A stretch of DNA of 36,661 nucleotides from Cytobacillus oceanisediminis (GTDB taxonomy: Bacteria; Bacillota; Bacilli; Bacillales; Cytobacillaceae). Positions 8,178 to 18,047 of the stretch are shown one piece after another. A program made the position numbers and the translations under genes. The stretch spans positions 1 to 36,661 of the forward strand of contig NZ_VLKI01000006.1 of the NCBI RefSeq assembly GCF_007830235.1, written 5' to 3'. The stretch's first letter is position 1, and each line of letters starts with the position of its first letter. The notes under the pieces are model-generated. The model had not been told where the DNA came from. It did not search any database and saw nothing but the letters and a program-made list of their open reading frames with translations.

Positions 8178-8750
8178 ATGAGTATTTTTGAAAACATTCT
8201 GGATATTTTAGAGAAGAAAGGCCCTTTATCAATACCGTCATTGCTAGATGAAATGAACAGGATGAGCCGTTTTCAAAATACAAATGGTAAACCCATTGAA
8301 CTATCCCATGTTAAATCCGTAATAAGCAGGAAAAGAGAGCTTTTTACTATTAAAAATAATATTGTGACAATAGATCCTGATAAAGATCCGGTATTATTAA
8401 GTGTCAGCCTTGGAGGCTATCCAGGTCCGTGGTATAAAGTTGAAGTGGATTTTATCAATGAGCGGTTTGTTTACTTTGAATGGCACTTAAGTTCTTTTTC
8501 ACAGAGAAATGAATTGCCTAAAGTGTCAGGCAGCATTGAGGATTTTAAGAAGGAATTGTATCGGCTGAAAATCTGGAAATGGCAGCCTGAATATAATAAT
8601 CCAGGCATTATACTGGATGGGATAACCTGGTCCGTTAAGCTGATTACGAAGGGTAATATATTTGAGAGCAACGGCATACAGTCCTTTCCAAATGATTGGG
8701 AAAAATTTTGCAAGGCACTATCAAAACTTACTGGAAAATATATATGTTAA
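8178..8750 (+). CDS. Winged-helix (HARE-like) protein with C-terminal domain of unknown function
   Basis: A 190-residue cytoplasmic protein with two parts. Residues 1-75 resemble the HARE/RpoE-delta-type winged helix: a helix FENILDILEKKGPLSIPSLL, a second helix ending HVKSVISRKRELF, and a beta wing TIKNNIVTIDPDKD. Residues 80-190 carry aromatic-rich strands (GPWYKVEVDFINERFVYFEWH) and a final block with DGITWSVKLIT and SFPNDWEKFCKAL, a pattern I have seen in several small bacterial hypothetical proteins. The ATG at 8178 has GGAGG (8165-8169) eight bases upstream; an upstream in-frame GTG at 8157 has no ribosome site. It could be a regulator sensing through its C-terminal part, but this is inference. 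Confidence 0.7.
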   Translation: MSIFENILDILEKKGPLSIPSLLDEMNRMSRFQNTNGKPIELSHVKSVISRKRELFTIKNNIVTIDPDKDPVLLSVSLGGYPGPWYKVEVDFINERFVYFEWHLSSFSQRNELPKVSGSIEDFKKELYRLKIWKWQPEYNNPGIILDGITWSVKLITKGNIFESNGIQSFPNDWEKFCKALSKLTGKYIC

Positions 8751-8753
8751 TAG

Positions 8754-8784
8754 AGCTGCAGCGAAAACTAGCTGCAGCTTTTTA
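8754..8784. terminator. Terminator shared by the winged-helix and AbrB-like genes
   Basis: AGCTGCAG (8754-8761) pairs with CTGCAGCT (8772-8779), followed by a T run that contains the stop codon of the convergent AbrB-like gene. Confidence 0.8.
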
Positions 8785-9093
8785 ATTTTCTAAAGATATA
8801 AGCCTTAGCACAAAGCACTTATTCTCCTTGTCAATGAATAAGCAATACTCCTCCTCTTCAGAAATATCCAGCAATGATTGCAGCTCCTTTGGAATATGGA
8901 TGGAGCCATTTTCAGAAATGAGCCTTTTATTATGAGTAGAATCCAAATTTGCCTTTTTAATAACAATTTGATTTTGGTCGAAGCGAAGATCAGCCAACCT
9001 GCCTGGCAGGAGGCCAAATTGGTTTCGCCACTTGCTTGGCAGCAGAATTTTACCTGTTTTATTAAAATTCTTGCATTTGTAGATCGTTAACAT
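8782..9093 (-). CDS. Tandem AbrB-like (swapped-hairpin) DNA-binding protein
   Basis: A 103-residue protein with two copies of a pattern resembling the SpoVT/AbrB swapped-hairpin fold. The first copy, residues about 11-48, reads TGKILLPSKWRNQFGLLPG followed by QIVIKKA; the second, residues about 57-98, reads ENGSIHIPKELQSLLDI followed by KCFVLRLI. Both have the family signature Gly-x-Ile-x-(Ile/Leu)-Pro, then a helix, an acidic turn and a final hydrophobic strand. AbrB family proteins are transition-state regulators or antitoxins and usually carry one such domain. The ATG at 9093 has AAGGAG nine bases upstream. No toxin gene lies beside it, so a regulator is more likely than an antitoxin. Confidence 0.65.
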   Translation of the reverse strand: MLTIYKCKNFNKTGKILLPSKWRNQFGLLPGRLADLRFDQNQIVIKKANLDSTHNKRLISENGSIHIPKELQSLLDISEEEEYCLFIDKENKCFVLRLISLEN

Positions 9094-9248
9094 GCTGAAC
9101 AGCTCCTTATACGATTGTTAATCTATTACACATATTGGAACCTTCAAAACACTTTTCTTAAAACAAATTAAAGTTTCCATATTTAGCTCTATTTCAAAAT
9201 GCATAATTCTCCCCAGAAAGGCGAAACCTTAAAAAAAGGTGGGGTACG

Positions 9249-9772
9249 ATGAAAAAGAAGCTTGCTTTAATCCTGATAGTTCTCCTTTCCTGGATGACTG
9301 TTCCTTTCATAGGCAAAAGGGATTTTAAAAAGTACTATCCTGCAGCCATCTTCATGGGTCTATATATTTTAGGTGAAGGAGCCATAGCAGAAAAGAACAA
9401 ATGGTGGACAATTAAGGAAAGGTTTCACCCGAAATTAAGCGGAGAAGTGCCCCTGCTTCTTGGGCCATTCTTTGCCGGTTCCAATGGATTCTAAAATTAT
9501 CATAAGGAAAACCTTTACTATATTTTTTGTTGAATGCAATTGTTGATGCCTTTTTCTCCTATCCTTTTTTTAATTGGTTCAAAAAGCTCGGTATATGGAA
9601 GCTCGTCCGCTTCACACAGCTCCATCTGTTCATTTTATTTATGCTAAAGTCTATCTTGATGTATGTTTTTCACGTTGTTTTTGTGGATAAAAGGATCTTA
9701 TACAAGCTTTTTAATGAGAAAAGCTCTAAGGAAGAAGACCTTAATCTTAACAAACGAGAGGAGAGAGCATAA
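9249..9772 (+). pseudogene. Membrane protein gene broken by a frameshift and a stop codon
   Basis: Two adjacent frames look like halves of one protein of about 170 residues. The first (9249-9494) starts at an ATG behind AAGGTGGGG and encodes a hydrophobic N-terminus (MKKKLALILIVLLSW), then FKKYYPAAIFMGLYILGEG and KLSGEVPLLLGPFFAGS, and breaks into NGF-stop. In another frame the sequence continues WILKLS, meets TAA at 9504-9506, and then reads GKPLLYFLLNAIVDAFFSYP and on to a charged end at 9772. Restoring two bases near 9482 and changing the TAA to a sense codon such as TAC gives one continuous membrane protein. The second half may still be translated, because a small gene overlaps its stop. 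Family unnamed. Confidence 0.7.
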
Positions 9773-9906
9773 TGGAAAAAAGAAAAGACATTGCCTGTAC
9801 AGATGAGAAGGATATTCTGCACCATCTCATGGAACAGCAAATTGCCTATATCTGCGTCGATGAAGAAGAAGAACGAATGAAAGAAGAGACAGAAAACAAA
9901 TACTAA
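9772..9906 (+). CDS. Small charged hypothetical protein
   Basis: A 44-residue protein beginning MEKRKDIACTDEKDILHHLM and ending in a Glu-rich tail. It holds a possible amphipathic helix (DILHHLMEQQIAYICV) and two cysteines. Its ATG overlaps the stop codon of the preceding frame in the arrangement TAATG, behind GAGGAGAG, which suggests translational coupling to the upstream broken gene. I do not recognise it. If the upstream gene is really dead, this one may be losing expression too. Confidence 0.6.
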   Translation: MEKRKDIACTDEKDILHHLMEQQIAYICVDEEEERMKEETENKY

Positions 9907-9936
9907 AAAGCAGTCTTTCTGAAATGAGGGTTGAAA

Positions 9937-10272
9937 TTGAAAAAATTAATGGTCAGTTTTGCGGCCTTGGCTTTTTTAACAGCTTCATATAGCATGCCGG
10001 CGTTTACAGAACAGACTTTTGCAGAAAGGCCAGAACCAGCATACGCCAAATGGGGAAGACTTGCCATGAAAACAGCAAAAGAAAAATATCCGTCCGCTAA
10101 AATACTTGATTACTTGCATATTGGCAGGGAGAAGAAAGCAAAAACCGATATCGAAAAATTCAAGCTTTGGGTTAAAGATGGCGGCAAAGAATTCGGGTTA
10201 TATATAGATATTGAATTTGACCCGAAAACAGACAGAGTGGTCCGAATTAATACTCGAAAATCCTCCAATTAA
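9937..10272 (+). CDS. DUF3889 family secreted protein (YqzG/YhdC-like)
   Basis: A 111-residue secreted protein. A signal peptide of about 27 residues (MKKLMVSFAALAFL, then a Ser/Ala-rich cleavage region ending near TFA) precedes a domain with EPAYAKWGRLAMKTAKEKYP, IEKFKLWVK and GLYIDIEFDPKTDRVVRIN. This is the DUF3889 pattern of B. subtilis YqzG and YhdC, whose function is not known. The start is a TTG at 9937, six bases after GAGGG; the TTG at 9931 directly abuts that site and is less likely. It ends with a strong terminator. Confidence 0.82.
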   Translation: MKKLMVSFAALAFLTASYSMPAFTEQTFAERPEPAYAKWGRLAMKTAKEKYPSAKILDYLHIGREKKAKTDIEKFKLWVKDGGKEFGLYIDIEFDPKTDRVVRINTRKSSN

Positions 10273-10302
10273 CTGGTGCAAATCCCTGCATCAGTTTTTT
10301 TT
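10273..10302 (+). terminator. Terminator after the DUF3889 gene
   Basis: CTGGTGCA (10273-10280) pairs with TGCATCAG (10287-10294), with one G-T pair, followed by eight T. Confidence 0.85.
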
Positions 10303-10378
10303 ATCGAAAAATTCAGGCATTACCGTCCACAGTCGATTATAATAGAAGGAAAATGATGTTATTTTGGGGGCGTGCTGT

Positions 10379-10819
10379 TTGGAAATCAGGTTTAAAGAAA
10401 TTACTTATCAGAATTGGGAGGAGTGTATAGGACTTCAGGTAGCGGATCATCAGAAAGGGTTTATGGCGTCAAACTTATATTCCATTGCTGAAGTTCAATT
10501 CTTGCCCGGATTCAAAGCAATGGGAATCTATTACACTGATGTGATGATAGGGTTTATTATGTTTGGCCTTGATCCTGATGACGGGAACTATTGGATTTAC
10601 CGTTTTATGATCGATGAGAAGTTTCAAGGGAAAGGATATGGAAAACAAGCCCTTATCCAAGCTGCAGCAATGATCAGCAATAACCCTGGCTGCCAGGAGA
10701 TATATGTTGGCTATCACCAGGACAATATCGCTGCAGATCAGCTATATAAAAGCACTGGCTTTACAGACAAAGGAATTGCTCCATGGGGTGAAAGGCTGGC
10801 TAGCTATATAAAAATGTAA
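10379..10819 (+). CDS. GNAT N-acetyltransferase (BltD/PaiA-like)
   Basis: A 146-residue acetyltransferase of the GNAT superfamily. The acetyl-CoA pyrophosphate loop is QGKGYGKQAL (near residue 87), preceded by the beta-4 strand WIYRFMIDEKF and followed by the C-terminal DNIAADQLYKSTGF motif. The N-terminal pattern (EITYQNWEECIGLQVA) and the overall length resemble the spermine/spermidine acetyltransferases BltD and PaiA, so a polyamine or amine substrate is plausible but unproven. The start is a TTG at 10379 with GGGGG (10366-10370) eight bases upstream; the TTG at 10364 overlaps that site. Single gene. Confidence 0.82.
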   Translation: MEIRFKEITYQNWEECIGLQVADHQKGFMASNLYSIAEVQFLPGFKAMGIYYTDVMIGFIMFGLDPDDGNYWIYRFMIDEKFQGKGYGKQALIQAAAMISNNPGCQEIYVGYHQDNIAADQLYKSTGFTDKGIAPWGERLASYIKM

Positions 10820-10844
10820 GAAAAACCGCTGCCTGTTCCATTTT

Positions 10845-11414
10845 TTAGCCGCGGTCTTTACATGTGATCGTTTCGAATTTGGAGTAACAATCGATCGCAT
10901 AGTCTGCATAAGGGTTGGGATTGCGGAAAGCACAGGTACTAATGCCAATTTCCCTGGCCGGTATTAAATCTGTGTCCTGGTCACCGATTGCAAGATCAAT
11001 TTGATAACGGCGATGCAAGTATTCATAGGATTCAGGGTGTGGTTTTAGGAAGAAACCGTCAAATTCGGGACAAATGACTTCTTCAAAATACGGTGCAAGA
11101 TTCCAATAATCCAATAACTCCTCAGTGGATTCCCGATTGCGATGTGTCACGAGGACATTGATATTGTTTTGCTCCAGAATATCCCTTACATAAGGAAATA
11201 ATGGTTTCTCTTCATGCCTAAAAGTTCTTTCCGTTTTACGGAAATCGATTATTTTTTCAGAGGGCACTCCATACTTCTCGAATGCATTTCCGTTTTTTAG
11301 CAATGGAAGGACTTTATCAGGATCCAGATCTTTGCCCGATATTTGAATAAAAGATTGAACCAAAGTAGGCCATGCATCCAAAATTGTGCCATCCAAATCC
11401 CATAGGACGTTCAT
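10845..11414 (-). CDS. HAD-superfamily hydrolase (phosphatase)
   Basis: A 189-residue cytoplasmic HAD hydrolase. Motif I is DLDGT with the nucleophile Asp6 and the acid/base Asp8. Motif II is VLVTHRN, motif III is the lysine in FFLKPHPE, and motif IV is IGDQDTD. The helical cap between motifs I and II (residues about 15-85) makes it subclass IA, as in phosphoglycolate phosphatase-like enzymes. The substrate is not predictable. The start is ATG 11414, eight bases after GGAG; a GTG codon directly in front at 11417 is an alternative. It lies downstream of the methionine operon on the same strand but behind a strong hairpin, so it is probably a separate unit. Confidence 0.88.
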   Translation of the reverse strand: MNVLWDLDGTILDAWPTLVQSFIQISGKDLDPDKVLPLLKNGNAFEKYGVPSEKIIDFRKTERTFRHEEKPLFPYVRDILEQNNINVLVTHRNRESTEELLDYWNLAPYFEEVICPEFDGFFLKPHPESYEYLHRRYQIDLAIGDQDTDLIPAREIGISTCAFRNPNPYADYAIDCYSKFETITCKDRG

Positions 11415-11483
11415 CACGATCTCTCCTTTCAGATATGTATGTATTTATTGTAATGGTTTTAAAAGGGGAAAGGCAAACATCCC

Positions 11484-11527
11484 ACATTATTAGAAAGCCC
11501 GGCTGTTGCCGGGTTTTCTAATAATGT
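11484..11527 (-). terminator. Long hairpin terminator of the methionine operon
   Basis: An almost perfect 19-bp stem spans ACATTATTAGAAAGCCCGG (11484-11502) and 11509-11527, with a 6-base loop. On the minus strand the lower stem contains CTTTCT in place of a clean T run. It lies 36 bases beyond the metH stop codon. Confidence 0.75.
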
Positions 11528-11562
11528 AAGAAAGTTTAACTTTAAACTCTGATAACTATTCT

Positions 11563-14500
11563 CTATCTAAGCACATTGAAATATCTGGCTTCCGGATGGG
11601 CAAAGACCATCGCAGAAACAGATGCTTCTGGTTCCATCATGCATCCTTCTGTTAGGTGGACGCCGATGTTTTCTGGCTGAATAAGCTTGAATAGTTTTTT
11701 CTGATCCTCGAGATCCGGGCAGGCCGGATATCCATATGAAAAGCGCTGTCCCTGGTATTTGGCTGCGAAACGGTCTTTCATCGTCATTTCTACAGGGTCC
11801 GGGAAGCCCCAGCGATCACGGATTTGGCGATGGATTAACTCGGCAAACCCTTCTGCTGATTCAAGGGCAAGCGACTGCAAGGCATGGCTTTCCAGGAATC
11901 TGCCTTCCTCTTTTAATCGGTCAGCTACTTCCCGAATACCTCTGCCGGCAGTAACAGTAAAGAATGCAACATAATCCATTTGGCCGCTTTCTTTGGACTT
12001 TATAAAGTCTGCCAGGCATAAAAACGGCTCCGTTTCCTGGCGCGGGAATTCAAATGTTTCTATGATAGTAGTCTGATCCTCAGCATAGATATAAACCTTA
12101 TCGCCATCCGATTGGGCAGGGAAGAATTGATAAACTGCCTTGGGGTCAATCCAGTTTTTCTCTTTTGATTCGGCAATCAGTTCATCAACCGTTGCATTTA
12201 CTTTAATGGCCTTCTCATCCCCTTCAGCAAGAAGCTTTTGAAGGTTTCCTTTTAATCCAAGATGATGGCCAATCAGCATTTGTTTATTAATATACGGTTC
12301 GATATGCGAAAGAGAATACGTCTTTAACAAATGGCGTTTCAGATCTTTAGGAACAAACACAGGCGCCTTTGTACTAACTGTTGGCTTCGGCTTTACTGCC
12401 ACAGCAACGGATCCTCGGTCAAAAGGTACTGCATTAAGTGCAGCAGCCTGTTTTTCAGCCTGCTGGACCCTTAGCTTTTCAGCTTCTTCCGGCTCCTGAA
12501 GCTGGTTGGCTAAAGAAAGGCCGTTCATGGCATCCTTGGCATACAAGACAAGCCCGTCATATTCCTTGGATATTTTTGTGTCAGTGAACTTCCTTGAAAG
12601 AGCTGCACCTCCTACTAAAATAGGGACATTGATGCCAGCCTGTTTCATATCATGCGCCGTGATGACCATCTGCTGTGCTGACTTAACCAGCAGACCAGAT
12701 AAGCCTACCATATCAGGTTTTTCTCTCTTTATCGTTTCAATTAGATCGGCAGGGGATACTTTAATCCCTAAATCAATCACTTCATATCCGTTATTGCTTA
12801 AAATAATATCCACCAGGTTTTTGCCTATGTCATGCACATCGCCCTTAACCGTGGCTAAGACAATTTTCCCTTTGGAAGATGACTGGGCAGCGTCCTTTTC
12901 CATATATGGTTCAAGGTGAGCAACAGATGCCTTCATAACCTCGGCACTTTGCAGAACCTCTGCAACAATTAGCTGATTATCGTTAAATAGTCTGCCAACT
13001 TCCTTCATTCCGTTCATTAAAGGGCCATTGATGATATCAAGAGGGGCAGGGTATTGCTCTAGGGCCAAGTCAAGATCTGGAAGCAAACCTTCTTTTGTAC
13101 CTTCTAAAATATAATAGGCAAGCCGCTCCTCGAGTGTCATATCAGGCAGGACACTTTTGCTTTCTTTCTTCTTATCACGATAAAAATCAGTGAAAACTGC
13201 AAGAGATTCATCCGTCGTTTCAAATAGCAGCTTTTCTGCCATCGCGACTTCTTCCTTCGTAATGGAAGCAAATCTTTCAAGCTTCTCCGTATTCACTATG
13301 GCGTAATCCAGCCCGGCTTGTGTACAGTGATACAGAAATACGGAATTTAGAATTTCGCGGCCGACAGGAGGGAGGCCGAAAGATACATTACTGATCCCCA
13401 ATACGGTCTGAACTTCCGGAAATTCTTCTTTGATAAGTCTGATTCCATCAACAGTTGCCTTAGCCGAGCCGATATATTGTTCATCGCCTGTACCGACAGG
13501 GAAGACGAGCGGGTCAAAAATAAGATCCTCTGGCGGGATATTGTATTTATTCACAAGAAGATCATAAGAGCGTTTAGCGATTTCAAGTTTTCTTTCAGCT
13601 GTAACGCCCATGCCTTCTTCATCAATCGTCCCAACAACAACGGCAGCTCCATAGCGGTGAATGAGTGGAACGATAGCCTCAAATCTTTCTTCGCCATCTT
13701 CCAGATTAATCGAATTAATAATCGCTTTTCCCTGTGAATAGGTGAGGGCTTTCTCGATAACCTTTTCATCTGTCGAATCGATCACGAGCGGAGCCTTGAT
13801 TTTCTTAACCAATTCCTTCATAAAGTTCTCTACATCCTGCATTTCCTCCCGGTCAGGATCGGCAAGGCAAATATCGATGACATGCGCTCCGCCTTTTACC
13901 TGGGCACGGGCAATCTCGGCAGCTTCTTCAAATTTGCCTTCAGCAATCAGCCTTTTGAACTTGCGGGAGCCGATTACGTTTGTACGCTCTCCGACCATAA
14001 TCGGCCTTAAAGTTGGATCATCATATATAAGCGGCTCAATGCCGGAAACCTTATGCAAAGAATTTTCTTCATAGGTACGAGGGTTATAATCCTTTACAGT
14101 TTCTGCTATTGCATTGACATGTTCAGGCGTAGTCCCGCAGCAGCCCCCAACAATATTCAGCCAGCCTTCCTTGGCAAAACCGGCAAGCTTGCTCGCCAAT
14201 GATTCCGGCGTTTCATGGTACTGTCCCTCCTCATCAGGCAATCCTGCATTGGGATAACAGCTAACTGCAGTGGTTGCCAGTCCGGAGAGGGAACGGATAT
14301 GGTCCTGCATGAATTCCGGACCTGTCGCACAGTTAAGCCCCACTGCAAGGGGATTCATATGTTCAAGCGAGATATAAAAAGCTTCGATCGATTGGCCAGC
14401 CAGGGTAGTTCCCATTGGTTCAATGGTTCCTGAAACAATAAGAGGAAGTTTCTTTCCGGATTTTTCAAATGCTTTTTCAATGCCAATAAAGCCGGCTTTA

Positions 14501-15009
14501 ACATTCAGCATATCCTGGCTTGTTTCCAAAAGAAGAAGGTCGGCGCCGCCGTCGATTAACCCCAGAGCTTGTTCTTCATAAGCTGCAGCCATATCTTCAA
14601 AAGTAGCACCGCCAGTAACACTTAGTGTTTTTGTGGTAGGTCCCATTGCTCCAGCCACATATCTTGGCCATTCAGGGGTAGAGATGCTCTCTGCGGTTTT
14701 GCGGGCAATTTCTGTTGCCTTTTTATTCAGTTCATAAGCTTTATCTTCAAGGTCATAGTCGGCAAGAACGATGCTGGTCGCGCCAAATGTATTGGTTTCA
14801 ATAATATCCGCGCCGGCTTTCAAATATTCAAGATGGATATGTTCAATCACAGAGGGAGCAGTTACGTTTAAGTATTCATTGCAGCCTTCATACTCTTCGC
14901 CGCCAAAATCGTCCGCTGTTAGATTGGCTCTCTGAAGCATGGTGCCCATTGCTCCATCCATGATTAAAATTTTCTTCTTAAGCTGTTCCTGTAATGATGG
15001 TTTATGCAT
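11563..15009 (-). CDS. metH: Cobalamin-dependent methionine synthase
   Basis: A 1148-residue MetH, which transfers the methyl group of 5-methyltetrahydrofolate to homocysteine through methylcobalamin. Modules in order are the homocysteine-binding barrel (residues about 1-325) with the zinc ligands in GLNCATG and [10 protein letters not shown]; the pterin-binding barrel (about 345-620) with [10 protein letters not shown] and VIDSTD; the helical cap and B12 domain (about 640-870) with the DxHxxG motif DVHDIGKNL near residue 725; and the S-adenosylmethionine reactivation domain (about 930-1148) with [12 protein letters not shown] and [13 protein letters not shown]. All four modules are intact. 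The start ATG at 15009 has AAGGAGG upstream and overlaps the yitJ stop by eight bases. It is the last gene of the SAM-riboswitch operon. B. subtilis uses MetE, so this organism depends on or acquires cobalamin for this route. Confidence 0.97.
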   Translation of the reverse strand: MHKPSLQEQLKKKILIMDGAMGTMLQRANLTADDFGGEEYEGCNEYLNVTAPSVIEHIHLEYLKAGADIIETNTFGATSIVLADYDLEDKAYELNKKATEIARKTAESISTPEWPRYVAGAMGPTTKTLSVTGGATFEDMAAAYEEQALGLIDGGADLLLLETSQDMLNVKAGFIGIEKAFEKSGKKLPLIVSGTIEPMGTTLAGQSIEAFYISLEHMNPLAVGLNCATGPEFMQDHIRSLSGLATTAVSCYPNAGLPDEEGQYHETPESLASKLAGFAKEGWLNIVGGCCGTTPEHVNAIAETVKDYNPRTYEENSLHKVSGIEPLIYDDPTLRPIMVGERTNVIGSRKFKRLIAEGKFEEAAEIARAQVKGGAHVIDICLADPDREEMQDVENFMKELVKKIKAPLVIDSTDEKVIEKALTYSQGKAIINSINLEDGEERFEAIVPLIHRYGAAVVVGTIDEEGMGVTAERKLEIAKRSYDLLVNKYNIPPEDLIFDPLVFPVGTGDEQYIGSAKATVDGIRLIKEEFPEVQTVLGISNVSFGLPPVGREILNSVFLYHCTQAGLDYAIVNTEKLERFASITKEEVAMAEKLLFETTDESLAVFTDFYRDKKKESKSVLPDMTLEERLAYYILEGTKEGLLPDLDLALEQYPAPLDIINGPLMNGMKEVGRLFNDNQLIVAEVLQSAEVMKASVAHLEPYMEKDAAQSSSKGKIVLATVKGDVHDIGKNLVDIILSNNGYEVIDLGIKVSPADLIETIKREKPDMVGLSGLLVKSAQQMVITAHDMKQAGINVPILVGGAALSRKFTDTKISKEYDGLVLYAKDAMNGLSLANQLQEPEEAEKLRVQQAEKQAAALNAVPFDRGSVAVAVKPKPTVSTKAPVFVPKDLKRHLLKTYSLSHIEPYINKQMLIGHHLGLKGNLQKLLAEGDEKAIKVNATVDELIAESKEKNWIDPKAVYQFFPAQSDGDKVYIYAEDQTTIIETFEFPRQETEPFLCLADFIKSKESGQMDYVAFFTVTAGRGIREVADRLKEEGRFLESHALQSLALESAEGFAELIHRQIRDRWGFPDPVEMTMKDRFAAKYQGQRFSYGYPACPDLEDQKKLFKLIQPENIGVHLTEGCMMEPEASVSAMVFAHPEARYFNVLR

Positions 15010-16852
15010 GCTGTTTCCTCCTTGAAAGCCGTTCTGTCTTTTCACGTGTGTAGTTTGATAGTTCAACACTCATTTCATATCGCATGAATGGAGTAATCAG
15101 ATAAATTCCATTGAATAACTCCGCTGCGGCATCAATCAGCGACTTTGCAATTGCAATACCTTCATGGCCCGCTTGTACGGGATCGTCCTTTAAGGCAGCC
15201 ATCCGGTCTCTGATGCTATCTGCAATCTTTATTCCCGGCACTTCATTATGAAGGAATTCCGCGTTTCTGCTGCCTGTCAATGGCATAAGCCCGATATAAA
15301 CTGGTGCTTTTAAATGCCTGACCGCTTCATGGACCTCCAACAATTTTTCTTCTGAAAAAACGGGCTGTGAAATGAAATAATCAGCGCCATGGTCTATTTT
15401 CTTTTCCAGGCGCGCAACAGCTTTTTCCAGTGAGCGGACATTGGGATTAAAAGCACCGGCTACAGAAAAAGCGGCTTTCTGGCCCAGGTCTTTTCCTGAA
15501 ACCGATAAACCTTCATTCAGCTGTTTAATCATGCTGATCAGTTCAAATGACGAGACATCATAAACAGAAGATGCACCTGGGAAATCTCCGACTCGGGCCG
15601 GATCTCCGGTTACTGCCAATATATCATTTAATCCAAGTGCGTGCAGACCCATTAAATGGGATTGCAAGCCAATGATATTCCTGTCCCTGCAGGTAACATG
15701 AACAAGTGGACGCAAGCCTGTTTGCTGCTTCACCAAGTATCCCAGAGCGGAATTACATACCCTTGGGGAAGCAAGGGAGTTATCTGCCAGTGTAATGGAG
15801 TCTATGCCGGCTTCCTTTAAAGCTTTCGCTCCTTCAAAAAAACGTGTAGTATCCAGCTTCCGTGGAGGATCAAGCTCGACAATGACAGAAGGCCTTTCCT
15901 TCACAATTTCCTGAAGAGGAGGGAGGTCTCTTGATGGTGAAGGCTTTTCAGACACGATTATTTCTTTTTTCGCCTTTACTTCTTTTTCCTCAAGAGGCGC
16001 TAATCCTTTCAATTCATCCGCAAAAGCTTTGATATGCGCTGGAGTAGTCCCGCAGCAGCCCCCAAGAAGCCTTACGCCCTGATTGCGGAAGTCTCTCGCT
16101 GACTGTCGGAAATAATCGGCATCTCCTTCATAATGAAATTTGCCGTCCGTATAAGCCGGAATGCTGGCATTAGGATAAGCGGAAAGGAATGCCTGTTTAG
16201 GCAGAGGCACGCTTTCCAAAGTTTTAAGCATATGATGCGGACCAAGTCTGCAATTCAATCCCACTACATCCGCACCTATGCCTTCAAGCCTTGAAAAAGC
16301 TTCAGCGATAGGTGTCTGATCCTGAAGTACACCTGCTTCCTGAAGGGATACCTGTGCAATAATCGGCAAATCGGTTTCCTTTCTGGCAATGGCCAGCACC
16401 GTTTCCAGCTCTTCAAGATCATAATAGGTTTCTAGTAAAATACTATCTACACCCTCAAGCAGGAGGCAATATAGCTGCTCGCGAAAGCTTCTTTTAATTT
16501 CTTCAAGCGACACCATACTAGGTTTTATGCCTCTATTGCCCCCAATCGTACCGGCCACATAAGCTTTGCCATTGGAGGCTTTTTTAGCAATCCGTGCTGC
16601 CGCACTGTTGATTTCTTTAACAGAGTCTTCAAGTCCGTATCTTTGCAGCTTTAGATAATTCGCTGCGTAGGTGTTTGTCTGGACCAAACCTGCTCCGGCA
16701 TTGATATATGCTTCATGAATGTGCTGGATTTGTTCAGACTGTGATAGATTTAATTCTTCAAAACAGCTGTCAGTACCATAGGAGTATAGCAGAGTTCCCA
16801 TTGCACCATCAGCAATGATAAATTCATTTTTTAATTTATCAAGGAAATTCAA
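15002..16852 (-). CDS. yitJ: Bifunctional homocysteine S-methyltransferase / 5,10-methylenetetrahydrofolate reductase
   Basis: A 616-residue fusion. Residues 1-300 form a homocysteine methyltransferase barrel with the zinc-binding GLNCRLGP and [10 protein letters not shown] motifs, paralogous to the N-terminal module of MetH. Residues about 320-600 form a MetF-type flavin-dependent reductase ([40 protein letters not shown]) that makes 5-methyltetrahydrofolate, the methyl donor of MetH. The start is a TTG at 16852, preceded by GGGGGTG; the nearby ATG is out of frame and stops at once. It lies four bases after metC and overlaps metH by eight, indicating translational coupling. The architecture matches B. 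subtilis YitJ. Confidence 0.95.
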   Translation of the reverse strand: MNFLDKLKNEFIIADGAMGTLLYSYGTDSCFEELNLSQSEQIQHIHEAYINAGAGLVQTNTYAANYLKLQRYGLEDSVKEINSAAARIAKKASNGKAYVAGTIGGNRGIKPSMVSLEEIKRSFREQLYCLLLEGVDSILLETYYDLEELETVLAIARKETDLPIIAQVSLQEAGVLQDQTPIAEAFSRLEGIGADVVGLNCRLGPHHMLKTLESVPLPKQAFLSAYPNASIPAYTDGKFHYEGDADYFRQSARDFRNQGVRLLGGCCGTTPAHIKAFADELKGLAPLEEKEVKAKKEIIVSEKPSPSRDLPPLQEIVKERPSVIVELDPPRKLDTTRFFEGAKALKEAGIDSITLADNSLASPRVCNSALGYLVKQQTGLRPLVHVTCRDRNIIGLQSHLMGLHALGLNDILAVTGDPARVGDFPGASSVYDVSSFELISMIKQLNEGLSVSGKDLGQKAAFSVAGAFNPNVRSLEKAVARLEKKIDHGADYFISQPVFSEEKLLEVHEAVRHLKAPVYIGLMPLTGSRNAEFLHNEVPGIKIADSIRDRMAALKDDPVQAGHEGIAIAKSLIDAAAELFNGIYLITPFMRYEMSVELSNYTREKTERLSRRKQHA

Positions 16853-16856
16853 TTCA

Positions 16857-18047
16857 TCACCCCCGCTGTAAAATTGTTTGTTTCGTTTGTTCTGTTGCAG
16901 TTAATGCTGTCTTGAAATCTTCTATAATATCATCTGCATTTTCGAGTCCAACAGAAAGGCGGAGGAGACTGGGAGTAATTCCGCGCTGCTCTCTTTCCGC
17001 TGCAGGCATAGCCGCATGCGACATTTTTGCAGGATAGGAGAGGATGGATTCAACTGCACCAAGGCTCACTGCAAACACAGGAATTTGCACATTTCCAACA
17101 AACGTCCTTAAGGCCTGCTCGTCTTCAAGCTCAAAGGAAAGGACGGCACCTGCGTTATTAGCCTGCTTTTTCTGGAGCTCATAGCCAGGGTGCTCCTTAA
17201 GGCCTGGATAATGCACGTTCTTAATAGACGGATGCTCTTCAAGGAAAGAGGCAATTTTCTCTGCCGATTTTACAGATTGCTCCAGGCGGACATGAAGGGT
17301 TTTAATACCTCTTAGTACAAGCCAGGCATCCTGCACACCTAAAACAGCACCGAAGGAATTCTGCAGGAACGCCAGTCTGCCAGCCAAGTCAAGATCCTTC
17401 ACAACCGCAAGGCCGGCTACGACATCGCTGTGTCCGGATAAAAACTTAGTCGCACTGTGAAGGACAATATCGGCACCCAAAGCAAGCGGCTTTTGCAGGG
17501 CAGGGGTAAGGAATGTATTGTCTACAAAGGTAAGAGCGCCATGTTCTTTAGCAAGAGAGCTAATAGCCCTAATATCTGTCACTTTCAATAATGGGTTGGA
17601 AGGAGTTTCCACATAAAATACCTTTGTACTTGGACGGATTGCATTCTTTACTTCTTCCAGATTGGTCATATCAACGAATGTATGTTCAATCCCAAAACGT
17701 GTCAATACTTCTGTTACCATACGGAAGGTGCCTCCATACACATCTTCGGTAATGACAACATGGTCACCCTTGGACAAGAGGAGGAAAGCAGTAGAAATCG
17801 CAGCCATTCCGGAAGAGAAGGCAAAGCCTTTGGTTCCTTCTTCAAGTTCGGAGATTACTTCTTCCAGGGCTTCCCGTGTTGGATTTAAGCTGCGGCTGTA
17901 ATCATATTTTCCGAAAGTATCAATATCCTTTTGATGGAAAGTGGATGCATGCTGAATAGGTACACTTACAGCACCAGTTTCAGGATCATATTTTTGATTA
18001 TTGTGGAGCAGTTTAGTTTCGAACCTCATTGAATGATCTTTACTCAT
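16857..18047 (-). CDS. metC: Cystathionine beta-lyase
   Basis: A 396-residue PLP enzyme of the Cys/Met metabolism family. The Schiff-base lysine lies in [12 protein letters not shown], and the cofactor site includes SSGMAA and the [11 protein letters not shown] tetramer-contact motif. Order and overlap with metI match B. subtilis metIC, in which the second gene encodes cystathionine beta-lyase, which cleaves cystathionine to homocysteine, pyruvate and ammonia. From sequence alone a gamma-lyase activity cannot be excluded. The ATG at 18047 overlaps the metI stop codon as ATGA, with AGGAGG upstream inside metI. Confidence 0.92.
   Translation of the reverse strand: MSKDHSMRFETKLLHNNQKYDPETGAVSVPIQHASTFHQKDIDTFGKYDYSRSLNPTREALEEVISELEEGTKGFAFSSGMAAISTAFLLLSKGDHVVITEDVYGGTFRMVTEVLTRFGIEHTFVDMTNLEEVKNAIRPSTKVFYVETPSNPLLKVTDIRAISSLAKEHGALTFVDNTFLTPALQKPLALGADIVLHSATKFLSGHSDVVAGLAVVKDLDLAGRLAFLQNSFGAVLGVQDAWLVLRGIKTLHVRLEQSVKSAEKIASFLEEHPSIKNVHYPGLKEHPGYELQKKQANNAGAVLSFELEDEQALRTFVGNVQIPVFAVSLGAVESILSYPAKMSHAAMPAAEREQRGITPSLLRLSVGLENADDIIEDFKTALTATEQTKQTILQRG

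Noticed and set aside
8782..9093. Toxin-antitoxin module around the AbrB-like gene
   Set aside because: Neighbours are a convergent winged-helix gene and a divergent broken membrane-protein gene; no toxin-like frame overlaps or follows it.
12506..14074. Several 100-140-codon plus-strand frames inside metH
   Set aside because: Antisense to a fully conserved MetH; no ribosome sites and no recognisable motifs.
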